NCBI RefSeq assembly: GCF_012927245.1
Contig: NZ_JABBGE010000014.1
Coordinates: 62,001-126,000 of the forward strand
DNA length: 64,000 bases
Source: Streptomyces sp. R302
GTDB taxonomy: Bacteria > Actinomycetota > Actinomycetes > Streptomycetales > Streptomycetaceae
Direction of reading: 5' to 3'
In this document: positions 45,549-54,385 of the stretch, piece by piece
Numbering within the stretch: the first letter of the stretch is position 1
Layout of the letters: each line of letters begins with the position of its first letter
Position numbers and translations under genes: made by a program
The notes under the pieces: generated by a model
Databases searched by the model: none
What the model was told of the DNA's origin: nothing
The model's input: only the letters and a program-made list of their open reading frames with translations

Positions 45549-46370
45549 TCAGAGCCGCTCGGGCAGCACCGCGGACACCCGCGTGTAGACCCCGGGGTTC
45601 TCGGCCTGCCCGCAGCCGCTGCCCCAGGACACCAGGCCCACCAGCACCCCCCGGGCCACCAGCGGCCCGCCGCTGTCGCCCTGGCAGGCGTCCCGGCCAC
45701 CCCGGGGGTCCCCGGCGCAGAGCATCGTCTCCTTGCGGTACGAGACGCCACCGAAGCCGCCCGGGTACGCCCGCTCGCACGCCCCGTCCGGGAGGACCTG
45801 GACGTGCGCGGAGCGCAGCGAGGTGGCGTAGCTGCCGTGGCCGCTCGTGTCGCCCCAGCCGTACACCTCGGCCGCCGTGCCCGGGTTCTCGGCCGCGTCC
45901 CCCCGCGCCGCCACCTTGATGACGTAGGAGCTCGGCAGGGACTCGGCGAGGGTGAGCACGGCGAGGTCGCCGGAGTTGGTCGTCGGGTCGTAGTCGGGGT
46001 TCACCCAGGTGTCCGAGATCCGCACCTCCTGCCCGCCCTGCCCGCGCAGCGCCGCCCGGCCGGCGATCACCGAGAGGTCCCGCAGCTGCCAGGGGGCGCC
46101 GCCGAGCGCCTCCCGGCTGAGGCAGTGGGCGGCGGTGAGGACCTTGGTGGGCGCGACGACGACACCGCCGCAGAACTGGCCCGCGCGCGTACCTCCGAAC
46201 CGGTCACGGCTGGACAGCGCCACCACCCAGGGCGCGTCGGTGATCTCGGTCGGGCTGCCGCCCACCACGACGCTGTCGGCGGTGGCCGGGGCCGCGCCGG
46301 CCACCGCTCCGGCCACCGCCGTGATCACACCCAGGGCACCCGTCAACGCTCGGGCGAAGGGAGCACGCAT
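45549..46370 (-). CDS. Secreted trypsin-like serine protease (S1)
   Basis: A 273-aa S1 protease. The signal peptide (about residues 1-32) ends in ATADS, then VVGGSPTEITDAPWVV begins the mature domain. The catalytic triad is His in LTAAHC, Asp in NSGDLAVL and Ser in CQGDSGGPL. DACQGDSGG with Asp six residues before the Ser indicates trypsin-like Lys/Arg specificity, and six Cys suggest three disulfides. The ATG at 46370 has GGAGG four nt upstream. Substrates are unknown. It lies downstream of hrdB and has an independent promoter region. Confidence 0.93.
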   Translation of the reverse strand: MRAPFARALTGALGVITAVAGAVAGAAPATADSVVVGGSPTEITDAPWVVALSSRDRFGGTRAGQFCGGVVVAPTKVLTAAHCLSREALGGAPWQLRDLSVIAGRAALRGQGGQEVRISDTWVNPDYDPTTNSGDLAVLTLAESLPSSYVIKVAARGDAAENPGTAAEVYGWGDTSGHGSYATSLRSAHVQVLPDGACERAYPGGFGGVSYRKETMLCAGDPRGGRDACQGDSGGPLVARGVLVGLVSWGSGCGQAENPGVYTRVSAVLPERL

Positions 46371-46447
46371 GGAGCCTCCTGACTCTCCGCTGATATCCGT
46401 TCACCCAGCGTCCGGCACGGAGGGGTCCGCTGCACCCGCGAACGGCC

Positions 46448-46484
46448 GAAGGGCCCGGCTCCCGAGCGGGGAACCGGACCCTTC
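46448..46484 (-). terminator. Hairpin after hrdB
   Basis: 16-bp arms (46448-46463, 46469-46484) with two C-A mismatches, 27 nt past the hrdB stop. Confidence 0.75.
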
Positions 46485-46510
46485 GTCCACTGCCGTGTAC
46501 CTCGGACGGA

Positions 46511-48064
46511 TCAGTCGAGGTAGTCCCGGAGGACCTGCGAGCGCGACGGGTGCCGCAGCTTCGACATCGTCTTCGACTCGATCTGGCGGATCCGCTCACG
46601 GGTCACGCCGTAGACCTTGCCGATCTCGTCGAGCGTCTTCGGCTGGCCGTCGGTGAGACCGAAGCGCATGGAGACCACGCCGGCCTCACGCTCGGAGAGC
46701 GTGTCGAGGACGGAGTGCAGCTGCTCCTGGAGGAGCGTGAAGCTGACCGCGTCGGCCGGCACGACCGCCTCGGAGTCCTCGATGAGGTCACCGAACTCGC
46801 TGTCGCCGTCCTCACCCAGGGGGGTGTGGAGGGAGATCGGCTCGCGGCCGTACTTCTGGACCTCGATGACCTTCTCGGGGGTCATGTCGAGCTCCTTGGC
46901 CAGCTCCTCCGGGGTGGGCTCGCGGCCCAGGTCCTGGAGCATCTGGCGCTGGACGCGCGCGAGCTTGTTGATGACCTCGACCATGTGCACCGGGATACGG
47001 ATGGTGCGGGCCTGGTCGGCCATGGCGCGGGTGATCGCCTGACGGATCCACCAGGTGGCGTACGTGGAGAACTTGTAGCCCTTGGTGTAGTCGAACTTCT
47101 CGACCGCGCGGATCAGACCGAGGTTGCCCTCCTGGATCAGGTCCAGGAAGAGCATGCCGCGGCCGGTGTAGCGCTTGGCCAGCGAGACCACCAGACGGAG
47201 GTTGGCCTCCAGGAGGTGGTTCTTGGCGCGGCGGCCGTCCTCGGCGATGATCTCCAGCTCGCGCTTGAGCTTCGGGGCGATCTTGTCCGAGTTGGCGAGC
47301 TTGTCCTCGGCGAAGAGACCGGCCTCGATGCGCTTGGCGAGCTCGACCTCCTGCTCGGCGTTGAGGAGGGGGACCTTGCCGATCTGCTTCAGGTAGTCCT
47401 TGACCGGGTCCGCGGTGGCACCGGCGACGGCGACCTGCTGGGCGGGAGCGTCGTCCTCGTCCTCGTCGGACAGCACGAAGCCCTTGGCCTCGCCCTCGGT
47501 CTCCTCCTCGTCCTTGCCCGGCGCGACGTCCTCGATGAGCTCCTCGCCCTCGATCAGTTCGTCGTCGGACTTCTTGGACGCGGTCTTCTTGGCCGCCGTC
47601 TTCTTGGCGACGGTCTTCTTGGCCGCCGTCTTCTTGACGGCGGTCTTCTTCGCGGCCGCCTTCTTGGCGGGCGACGCGGCCTCGTCGGCCGGGTCGCCGC
47701 TCTCGGCCGCGGGGGCCGCCGAGCCGGTGGCGACGGTGGTCCTCGTCACCGTCGCCGCCCTCGCGGTGACGGTGGTCTTGGCGGCGGTGCGCTTGGCCGG
47801 GCTCTTCGCTGCTGCGCTCTTGCGGGCGCGCTTCGGCGACTCCGCTGCACTGACCATCAGCGTCACACCCTCTTCCTCGAGGATCTGATTGAGGCTGCGC
47901 AGAACATTCTTCCACTGGGTTGGCGGAATCTGGTCAGCCTCGAAGGCCCGACGCACGTCATCGCCGGCGATCTGCCCATCAGCCTTTCCCCGCTCGATGA
48001 GCGCCATCACAGACTCGGACTCGGCGATCTCCGGCGGGAGCGTACGGGATGTGCTGGCCGACAC
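46511..48064 (-). CDS. hrdB: Principal sigma factor HrdB
   Basis: A 517-aa group 1 sigma-70. Region 1.1 is SRTLPPEIAESESVMALIERGKADG. A Lys/Ala/Thr-rich linker follows (about 75-165) and an acidic DEDEDDAPAQQ stretch. Region 1.2 is DPVKDYLKQIGKVPLLNAEQE, region 2 includes GRGMLFLDLIQEG and KFSTYATWWIRQAI, and regions 3-4 end TRERIRQIESKTMSKLRHP. It directs transcription of housekeeping genes. The GTG at 48064 has GAGAGG six nt upstream and gives the known N-terminus; a TTG at 48070 is rejected. The AAKKT repeats vary between species. Confidence 0.97.
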   Translation of the reverse strand: MSASTSRTLPPEIAESESVMALIERGKADGQIAGDDVRRAFEADQIPPTQWKNVLRSLNQILEEEGVTLMVSAAESPKRARKSAAAKSPAKRTAAKTTVTARAATVTRTTVATGSAAPAAESGDPADEAASPAKKAAAKKTAVKKTAAKKTVAKKTAAKKTASKKSDDELIEGEELIEDVAPGKDEEETEGEAKGFVLSDEDEDDAPAQQVAVAGATADPVKDYLKQIGKVPLLNAEQEVELAKRIEAGLFAEDKLANSDKIAPKLKRELEIIAEDGRRAKNHLLEANLRLVVSLAKRYTGRGMLFLDLIQEGNLGLIRAVEKFDYTKGYKFSTYATWWIRQAITRAMADQARTIRIPVHMVEVINKLARVQRQMLQDLGREPTPEELAKELDMTPEKVIEVQKYGREPISLHTPLGEDGDSEFGDLIEDSEAVVPADAVSFTLLQEQLHSVLDTLSEREAGVVSMRFGLTDGQPKTLDEIGKVYGVTRERIRQIESKTMSKLRHPSRSQVLRDYLD

Positions 48065-48229
48065 GAACAACCTCTCGGAACGATGGAAACGGCTTCCGGC
48101 CCCGCCCGAAGATCGGACCGGAGCCGACGACCGTCGACGGGGAATGTGCCGACGGCGCGGGCTGGACCGGGGAACTGCACAGCGCCTGCACCGGCTGCTG
48201 TATTCCTTCCTCGGCTGTCACCTCTTAGG

Positions 48230-48256
48230 TCATCGCACGGCTCGGAGGAGTGTTAC
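48230..48256 (-). promoter_or_regulatory. Candidate ECF-type hrdB promoter
   Basis: On the reverse strand GTAACA and CGATGA are 15 bp apart. This resembles the promoter used by the ECF sigma factor ShbA for hrdB in Streptomyces. It would give a leader of about 160 nt. The remaining gap 48065-48444 holds no gene. Confidence 0.5.
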
Positions 48257-48346
48257 GCCCAATCTTCGTGTCCCGAGTCACACCGCATACGCGACGAAAG
48301 GGGCGGAACAGTTATCAAGCGTACATTCGGCGCCGCCGGCACCCTG

Positions 48347-48385
48347 GCGCGGTCCGGGGAACCCGGACGGGTCCCCGGACCGCGC
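48347..48385 (-). terminator. 14-bp hairpin after whiH
   Basis: Perfect arms 48347-48360 and 48372-48385 with an 11-nt loop, 60 nt past the whiH stop. Confidence 0.88.
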
Positions 48386-48444
48386 TCGGACCCGGCGGCA
48401 CTCCGCGTGCACGCGCCCGTGCGCTTCCGACCACGGCCCGCGGG

Positions 48445-49335
48445 TCAGTGTTCGCGGGGGGCGGGAACGACGCGGGGCTCCACCTCGGGATGAACCGTGA
48501 GCAGCTGGCGCATGGCGGTTTCGGCGCCGACGGGGTCGCCCGCGGCGAGGGCGTCGACGATCCGGCCGTGGTGCGCCAGGCAGCTCTCGCCGGGGCGGTC
48601 ACAGGCCGTGACGGGCCCGCCGGAGACCTGGAGGGCGGCGGCGACGATGCCGGAGAGGTGCTCCAGCATGCGGTTGCCGGCGAGCTGGATGAGCAGGGAG
48701 TGGAACTCGGTGTCGGCACGGGTGAAGGTGATGCCGTCGCCCTGGGCGTACGCGTGCCCCATGATCTGGACCATGTCGGCGAGGCGCTGCTGCACGTCCT
48801 CGCGGCCGTGTCCGGCGGCGAGGCGGGCGGCGAGCGGCTCGATGGTCCAACGCAGCTCGTTGAGCTCGCGCCGCTGGTCGTCGCGCTGCGGGCCGAAGGC
48901 GCGCCACTCGATGATGTCGGGGTCGAGCAGGTTCCAGTCGCTGACCGGGCGGACCCGGGTGCCGACATTGGGGCGGGCGCTGACGAGGCCCTTGGCCTCC
49001 AGGACGCGGAGCGACTCGCGCACGACGGTCCGCGAGACCTCGAAGCGCTGGCCGATCTCCTCCGGGACGAGGGGGCGGTCCGCGCCGAGGTCGCCGGAGA
49101 CGATCATCTGGCCGAGCTGCTGGACGAGCTGGCCGTGCAGTCCGCGGCCCCGACTGCCGGCGGTGCGGCGGCCGACGCGGCCGAGATCCGTGTCCACCCC
49201 CTCCCAGGCGGGTGGGCCCACGCGGTCGGCGGCGGGCGCCTCCGTGTAGGGGTAGCGATCGAGATCGCCCGTGGCGCCGAGGCCGGAGTCGACGGAGCGG
49301 GCGGCGGTCATCATCGTGTGCGCAAGGGTACTCAC
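48445..49335 (-). CDS. whiH: WhiH GntR-family sporulation regulator
   Basis: A 296-aa FadR-type GntR regulator matching WhiH of S. coelicolor in sequence, length and position next to hrdB. A long N-terminal tail begins STLAHTMMTAARS. The winged helix is at about 75-140 (VPEEIGQRFEVSRTVVRESLRVLEAKGLV). The FCD domain has metal-site residues in LDPDIIEWRAF, EFHSLL and HHGRIVDAL, and it ends VEPRVVPAPREH. WhiH is needed for regular septation of aerial hyphae and depends on sigma-WhiG. The GTG at 49335 is chosen by homology; its AAGGA site is only 3-4 nt away. Confidence 0.94.
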   Translation of the reverse strand: MSTLAHTMMTAARSVDSGLGATGDLDRYPYTEAPAADRVGPPAWEGVDTDLGRVGRRTAGSRGRGLHGQLVQQLGQMIVSGDLGADRPLVPEEIGQRFEVSRTVVRESLRVLEAKGLVSARPNVGTRVRPVSDWNLLDPDIIEWRAFGPQRDDQRRELNELRWTIEPLAARLAAGHGREDVQQRLADMVQIMGHAYAQGDGITFTRADTEFHSLLIQLAGNRMLEHLSGIVAAALQVSGGPVTACDRPGESCLAHHGRIVDALAAGDPVGAETAMRQLLTVHPEVEPRVVPAPREH

Positions 49336-49398
49336 GCATCCTTTGTCGGCGTGGCCTCCGTGGCCCTTGAGGTCTTTGGTGAAAAGCACACGAAAGGG

Positions 49399-49424
49399 TG
49401 ATCGGCACCCCCTACACAATTGAC
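49399..49424 (-). promoter_or_regulatory. Candidate sigma-WhiG promoter of whiH
   Basis: GCCGATCA (49406-49399, reverse) matches 7 of 8 bases of the WhiG -10 (GCCGATAA). A TCAA -35-like element starts 13 bp upstream, slightly short of the usual 15. It is about 64 nt from the whiH start. whiH is a known WhiG target. Confidence 0.6.
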
Positions 49425-49495
49425 GATTATTGGGACATAAACGGCATTACGCAAGGGAGTTGCAGCCCAAGCGGAAGACATCGGTCCGCAAGTGA

Positions 49496-51220
49496 TCACC
49501 AACGGGCCTGCCGGCGAAGCCCGGTGAGCACATAGGTGCAGAGGAGGACCGTCAACGTGAGCGCGAGGGCCACTCCGGCGGGCTGCGCGACCACCTCGAG
49601 GACCCCGGAGATCCACCGGTCGAGCGGCGGCGCCCACCGGGGCCCGGCGAACTCGCCGAGGCGGGCCGGGAGTCCGGCGACGGACCGGACCGCGGGGCCG
49701 CTCATCACCTGCCGCAGCAGGGGGACGAAGGCGACCGGGACGAAGAGGACGGCGGCCACTCCGGCCGCCGCGGCCCGGAAGACCCCGGCACCCAGCACCC
49801 CGGCCCACGCGCAGCCGACCGAGAGTCCCAGCCAACTCGCGCCCAGCGAGGTCCAGTTGTCGGGTACGGCGATCAACTCCGGGCCGTAGAAGAGGCGGAG
49901 GGCCGCCAGATCGGCGCCCGCCACCAGCGCGCCGAGGAGCAGGGCGGCGCCCGCGGAGACGGCGAGCTTGGCGAGGAGCAGCGCCAGCCGGCGCGGCACG
50001 GCGCCCCGGCCCGCGGCGAGGGCGGGGTAGCGGTACTCCTCCCCGAAGGCGAGTGCGCCGATCAGGCCCGCGCCGAGCGCGGCGGGCGGCAACGGCAGGA
50101 GCTCGGGCCAGGCGGCGAGCACCGCCGGGAGCGGGGTGCCGCCGCCCCGCCCGAGCAGCACGGCGAGCACGGCCGACACCGCCAGGGTCCCGGTGAGGAT
50201 CAGCCCCGTGGACGGTACGCCGGTGATCCGGCGCAGCTCGTACCGGAGCGGCCGCAGCGGGGAACGCACCGGCCGGCGCGCCCTGGGGAGAGGCGCGGGC
50301 GCGCCCTCCGCCGGACGCCCCACGGGCCCGGTCGCGACCGGGGCGGGGCCGTCGTCGCCCGTCTCCTCCACGAGCCGGTGGACGGGGACGCCGTGCCGGA
50401 ACGCGGTGTCCCCCACCTGCGCGCAGTCGCCGCCGTAGACGAGGAGGTGGGTGCCGTCCTCCGTGTCGACCTCGACCGGGCGGCGCGCGGCCCTGGCCTC
50501 CTGGGTCACCGCGGCGGCGAGGCGGGCGGCGTGCGGGGTGCGGACGGCGACCCTCGGCCGCAGCCGGGTGCGGGCGAAGTCGCCCGCCTCCTGGGCGGCG
50601 ACGAGGCGGCCGCCGTCGAGGGCGACGATGTGATCGGCGTTGCGGGCAGCGTCCTTGGGATCCCTGGTGGTGTAGAGGACGGTGCCGCCGGCCTCCGCGT
50701 GCGCGCGCAGCAGTTCGTGCAGCCGGAGCCGCTCCGCCGGGGACAGCCCGGCCCCGGGGGCGTCCAGGAGCAGGGTGTGGGGCTCCCCCAACAGGGCGGC
50801 GGCCAGGGCGAGTCTGCGATCGGCCCCGCGCGGCAGGGTGCCGAGCCGCGCCCCCTCCAGTCCGCCGAGGCCCACGTCGCGGATCACGGCGTCGGCCCGG
50901 GCGACGGGAACCCCCGCGCCCGCGGCGAGCATGCGCAACTGCCCCCGGACGGTACGGGACGGATGGCCGGGCACATCGCCGAGGACGACGCCGACCTCGC
51001 GCGCCGGCTGCGCGATCCGGCGCAGCGGCCGTCCCCGGAAGTAGGTGAGTCCGCGCCCCGGGTCGAGTTCGAGGAGCCGGCGCAGGGCGGTCGTCTTGCC
51101 GGAGCCCGGGGGGCCGACGAGGGCGGTCACGGCCCCGGTCGGGGCCTCGAAGGTCAGATCGTCCACGGCGGGCGGGCGATCGCGGCGGGGGGCACTGGTC
51201 AGTCCGATGGCCTGGAGCAT
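49496..51220 (-). CDS. NBD-TMD fused ABC protein with degenerate ATPase motifs
   Basis: A 574-aa single-chain ABC half-transporter. The ATPase domain (1-235) has an intact Walker A, GPPGSGKTT (36-44). Several key residues are altered: Walker B is LLLDAP (Ala154 instead of Glu), the signature LSGGQ is LPRGA (129-133), and the switch His is lost (TTRDPKDAA). A basic linker leads to about six TM helices (340-570). The ATG at 51220 begins with the conserved LQAIGLTS; a GTG at 51244 is less likely. The conserved location beside whiH suggests a role in development or the envelope. Substrate and ability to hydrolyse ATP are unknown. Confidence 0.82.
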   Translation of the reverse strand: MLQAIGLTSAPRRDRPPAVDDLTFEAPTGAVTALVGPPGSGKTTALRRLLELDPGRGLTYFRGRPLRRIAQPAREVGVVLGDVPGHPSRTVRGQLRMLAAGAGVPVARADAVIRDVGLGGLEGARLGTLPRGADRRLALAAALLGEPHTLLLDAPGAGLSPAERLRLHELLRAHAEAGGTVLYTTRDPKDAARNADHIVALDGGRLVAAQEAGDFARTRLRPRVAVRTPHAARLAAAVTQEARAARRPVEVDTEDGTHLLVYGGDCAQVGDTAFRHGVPVHRLVEETGDDGPAPVATGPVGRPAEGAPAPLPRARRPVRSPLRPLRYELRRITGVPSTGLILTGTLAVSAVLAVLLGRGGGTPLPAVLAAWPELLPLPPAALGAGLIGALAFGEEYRYPALAAGRGAVPRRLALLLAKLAVSAGAALLLGALVAGADLAALRLFYGPELIAVPDNWTSLGASWLGLSVGCAWAGVLGAGVFRAAAAGVAAVLFVPVAFVPLLRQVMSGPAVRSVAGLPARLGEFAGPRWAPPLDRWISGVLEVVAQPAGVALALTLTVLLCTYVLTGLRRQARW

Positions 51221-51342
51221 CGCTTCTCTCGCGGTAGGAGTCACCGCTCCGCGGCAGGGCGGCGCTATCGCAGCAAGATAACGTTAGATTTCGGACTTTT
51301 CCCGCAGGGTTGCCGCCCTGGGGCGGCGGAGGGACTTGCTCC

Positions 51343-52104
51343 TCAGACCTCGGGGCGCAGCATCGGCGGGTTGAGCAGGGTCGCGCCCCCGGCCCTGAAC
51401 AGCTGGGCGGGGCGGCCTCCCTGACGGGTCGTGGTTCCTCCGGTCGGGACGAGGAAGCCGGGGGTGCCGGTGACCTTGCGGTGGAAGTTGCGGGGGTCGA
51501 GCGTGACGCCCCAGACCGCCTCGTAGACCCGGCGCAGCTCGCCGACGGTGAACTCCGGCGGACAGAACGCCGTGGCGAGCGAGGAGTACTCGATCTTCGA
51601 ACGGGCCCGCTCCACCCCGTCGGAGAGGATCTGGCCGTGGTCGAAGGCGAGCGCGTCCGGAGAGTCCGGGTCGGCGACCCAGGCCTGGTCGAGCAGTTTC
51701 TCCACGGGTGCCCAGCGGGCGCTGTTGGCGTCGCCGCCCGGCCGGGGCGCGGGCAGGTCGGGGGCGAGCGCGAGGTGGGCGACGCTCACCACCCGCATCC
51801 GCGGGTCGCGCCCGGGCGCCCCGTAGGTGGCGAGCTGTTCCAGGTGCGCGCCGTTGTCCGGCACCGGGGACGGCGCCGAGGGGTCGTGGGCGCGCAGCCC
51901 GGTCTCCTCGGCCAGCTCGCGCGCGGCGGCGGCGCCGAGGTCCTCGTCGTCACGGACGAAGCCTCCCGGCAGGGCCCATCTCCCCTGGAAGGGCTCCTCT
52001 CCCCTGCGGACGACCAGGGTGCACAGTGCGTGGTTCCGCACCGTGAGGACGACCAGGTCGACGGTGACAGCGAAGGGCGGGAAGGCCGACGGGTCGTAGG
52101 GCAT
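51343..52104 (-). CDS. Nudix protein with C-terminal winged-helix (NrtR-like)
   Basis: A 253-aa protein. The Nudix domain (about 10-160) has a complete box GGFVRDDEDLGAAAARELAEETGL, so hydrolase activity may be kept. A winged-helix-like tail (about 170-250) has the IEYSSLATAFCPPEFTVGELRRVYEAVWG and NFHRKV segments seen in Nudix-related transcription regulators of NAD or sugar metabolism. The ATG at 52104 has TATGAT six nt upstream and no ribosome site, so it is probably leaderless. A 15-bp palindrome next to that -10 could be its own operator. Confidence 0.82.
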   Translation of the reverse strand: MPYDPSAFPPFAVTVDLVVLTVRNHALCTLVVRRGEEPFQGRWALPGGFVRDDEDLGAAAARELAEETGLRAHDPSAPSPVPDNGAHLEQLATYGAPGRDPRMRVVSVAHLALAPDLPAPRPGGDANSARWAPVEKLLDQAWVADPDSPDALAFDHGQILSDGVERARSKIEYSSLATAFCPPEFTVGELRRVYEAVWGVTLDPRNFHRKVTGTPGFLVPTGGTTTRQGGRPAQLFRAGGATLLNPPMLRPEV

Positions 52105-52110
52105 GCCGCG

Positions 52111-52132
52111 ATCATAGTCGTCCCTTTGACGA
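52111..52132 (-). promoter_or_regulatory. Leaderless promoter with adjoining palindrome for the Nudix gene
   Basis: TATGAT (52116-52111, reverse) ends six nt before the ATG. TCGTC-N5-GACGA (52118-52132) lies immediately upstream of it, in the spacer where a bound repressor would block polymerase. Confidence 0.65.
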
Positions 52133-52212
52133 TAAACACGCCTCGTGTGTTCTCCGCCTTCGGCCTCCTTCCCCGGTCGGGCGGGCTTCCCCGTCTCCGT
52201 GTCCGGCATGCG

Positions 52213-54270
52213 TCACACCCCCAGTTGCAGGGACTCGGCGGCCTCCTCGACCATACCGAGCCCGAGACGACTGACCCGCACGGCGAAGGGTTCCCCGGCG
52301 ACGACGAGACCGGAGAGCCGGAGCGCTCCCAGCGGCGCGGAGGCCATGGGGTGCACGGCCACGGTCCGGCCGGGGGCGTCGGGACGGATCCCGGCCAGGG
52401 CGGCGAGCGCGTGGACCGCTCCGGCGGCGGCGACGGCCGCGGGCCGGCAGGCGGCCGGGTGCGGCACGGGGCGCGTACCCGCGGTGCGCTGCTCGCCCGC
52501 GTACATCTCGGGCAGTCGGTGGCCGAAGATTTCGGCGGCGTCGAGGAGGCCGCGCAGCAGGGAGACGGCCTCCTTCTCGTATCCGGCGGCGGCCAGTCCG
52601 GCGACGGCGACGGCCGTCTCGTGGACGCGGACGGCTCCGGCCCGGTGGCCGAAGGGGTTGTGGCCGGCTTCCTTGGCGCCGAGGCTGCGCAGTCCCCAAC
52701 CGGAGTCGAGCGCGGGGGTGCCGAGGAGCCGTGCGAGCTGTTCGGTCTCCGTCCGGTCGAGCACTCCCTGGGCGTACCGGCCGCCGTCGAGGAGTCCGGT
52801 GTCGAGGAGGTGGGCGGCCCACCCGCCGAGCTGGGGCCAGGATCGTCCCTCCGCCGTCCGGGCGGCGGCGGGCCGGCCGCCGGAGAGGTCGTCGAGCCAG
52901 AACTCGGCGCGGAACCGGGTGCGCAGCGTGCGGGCTGCGTCCCGGAGCTCTTCCCCGCCGGGCCTCCCGCAGGAGTCGAGGAGGTCGGCCCCGAGCAGGG
53001 CGGCCCGGTGCGCGTGGGCCTGTGTCTCGGCCCGCCAGGGGCCGCCGGGCGCCGGGTCCGGCAGGAGCCCGTCCGCGTCGAGGCCGCGGCGCAGCCAGCC
53101 GAGGCAGCGCTCCGCCACCGGAAGGAGCTCGTCGAGTTCGGCGACGGGAAGGCCCCAGCGCCGGGCTTCGGAGAGTAGGACGGGGAAGGCGAGGGTGGCC
53201 TCGACGCCGGTGCAGCGGGGCGGGAGGTGCGGTCCCGCGTCCCGCAGCGGGCCGGGGATGCGTCCGGACTCGGTGCCGCCGGCGACCTGGGTGCGGCCGA
53301 GGGCGCGCAGGGTGGTGGCGGCGAGGCGGGTGCCGAGCGGCAGGGCCATGCGGGCCGCCCAGAGGGCCTCCGCGGTGACGGGCCCGCAGCGCCACGGGAC
53401 GCCGGCCGCGAGATGGACGTCGGCGGGGTGGGCGGGATCGCGCTGGAGGAGGGCCCGCAGGTCTTCGACGGAGGCGCGGAGCAGCGCGCCCGGCCGGTGG
53501 TCGTCGCCCTCCGCCTGGACGTCGGGGAGCAGGTGTCCGCCGGGGCGGCCGCCCCCGACGGGCGCGGCGGCGCCGGGGCTCCGCTCGGCCTGGACGCGGA
53601 GGTGGAGGGTGGTGGCGGTGCCGGGGGCGAGGTCGGTTTCCCAGCGGAGGACTCCGGCCGCCGCCAGGGCGTCCGTCGGCGCGGGGTCGGCGGTGACGGC
53701 CACGGAGCGGCCGTCGGGGGCGGTCCAGCGGAGGCCGGTGCCGTGGACACTGGGCCGGAGTTCGGGGCGGGGCCGGCCGGACGCGATCGCGCCCAGCTCC
53801 GCGAGATCCGTGCCCAGAGCGACCTCCACCGGGACGCGGACGGGGCGGGGTACCGCGCTGCGGAGGGTGATCCGCTCGGATCCGTCGGCGCCTCGGGAGC
53901 GCTCGACGGTGATGCCGGGGTCGGGGCCGGTGTCACCGGGGACGCGGAGGGCGCCGACGAAGACGGCCCGGTCGGCTGCGGCGAGCCGTCCCTGGAGGGG
54001 GACGGGCTCGCGGCCGGCGACCCGCAGGACGCTACGGGAGAGCAGCCGCCGCCCCGAGGCGTACACGCCCTCCGGTCCGTGCCCGGTGAGCTGGCCGTGC
54101 TCGGGCGAGACGGCGAAGGCGGGCAGGGCGACGCAGAGCAGGGCGTCGTGGACCGGGGGGAGTTCTCCGGGGCGCGGCCCGTGGACGGCGGGGGTGCCGC
54201 CGCCGACGGGCGGCTTCCTGGCGGAGTGTTCGGTCGGGTGTCCGGGGGCCGGGACAGGGCTGAGGACCAT
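52213..54270 (-). CDS. Glycogen-debranching-type glycosidase (amylo-1,6-glucosidase-like)
   Basis: A 685-aa protein. An N-terminal beta domain (about 40-240) has the DALLCVALPAF...GHGPEGVYASGRRLLSRS pattern of the debranching-enzyme N-terminal family. A six-hairpin helical domain follows (about 270-640) with WPQLGGWAAHLL, ALDSGWGLRSL and GHNPFGHRAGAVRVHE. Homologues trim alpha-1,6 or related glucan branches, but many in actinobacteria are uncharacterised. The ATG at 54270 has no clear ribosome site. The DUF4192 gene ends 115 nt upstream and reads the same way. Confidence 0.8.
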   Translation of the reverse strand: MVLSPVPAPGHPTEHSARKPPVGGGTPAVHGPRPGELPPVHDALLCVALPAFAVSPEHGQLTGHGPEGVYASGRRLLSRSVLRVAGREPVPLQGRLAAADRAVFVGALRVPGDTGPDPGITVERSRGADGSERITLRSAVPRPVRVPVEVALGTDLAELGAIASGRPRPELRPSVHGTGLRWTAPDGRSVAVTADPAPTDALAAAGVLRWETDLAPGTATTLHLRVQAERSPGAAAPVGGGRPGGHLLPDVQAEGDDHRPGALLRASVEDLRALLQRDPAHPADVHLAAGVPWRCGPVTAEALWAARMALPLGTRLAATTLRALGRTQVAGGTESGRIPGPLRDAGPHLPPRCTGVEATLAFPVLLSEARRWGLPVAELDELLPVAERCLGWLRRGLDADGLLPDPAPGGPWRAETQAHAHRAALLGADLLDSCGRPGGEELRDAARTLRTRFRAEFWLDDLSGGRPAAARTAEGRSWPQLGGWAAHLLDTGLLDGGRYAQGVLDRTETEQLARLLGTPALDSGWGLRSLGAKEAGHNPFGHRAGAVRVHETAVAVAGLAAAGYEKEAVSLLRGLLDAAEIFGHRLPEMYAGEQRTAGTRPVPHPAACRPAAVAAAGAVHALAALAGIRPDAPGRTVAVHPMASAPLGALRLSGLVVAGEPFAVRVSRLGLGMVEEAAESLQLGV

Positions 54271-54385
54271 GGGGGGTGTGGCGTGCTCTCTGTGCGATCC
54301 GGACGGCCGGCGGGGTGTCGGCGGCTCGGCTCGCCCGGCTCCGCCACAGAGGTGAACGGTCCGGTGGCGCGCGGGGTCACGGTCG

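Noticed and set aside
48065..48070. TTG at 48070 as hrdB start
   Set aside because: The GTG at 48064 has a GAGAGG site at ideal spacing and gives the known HrdB N-terminus.
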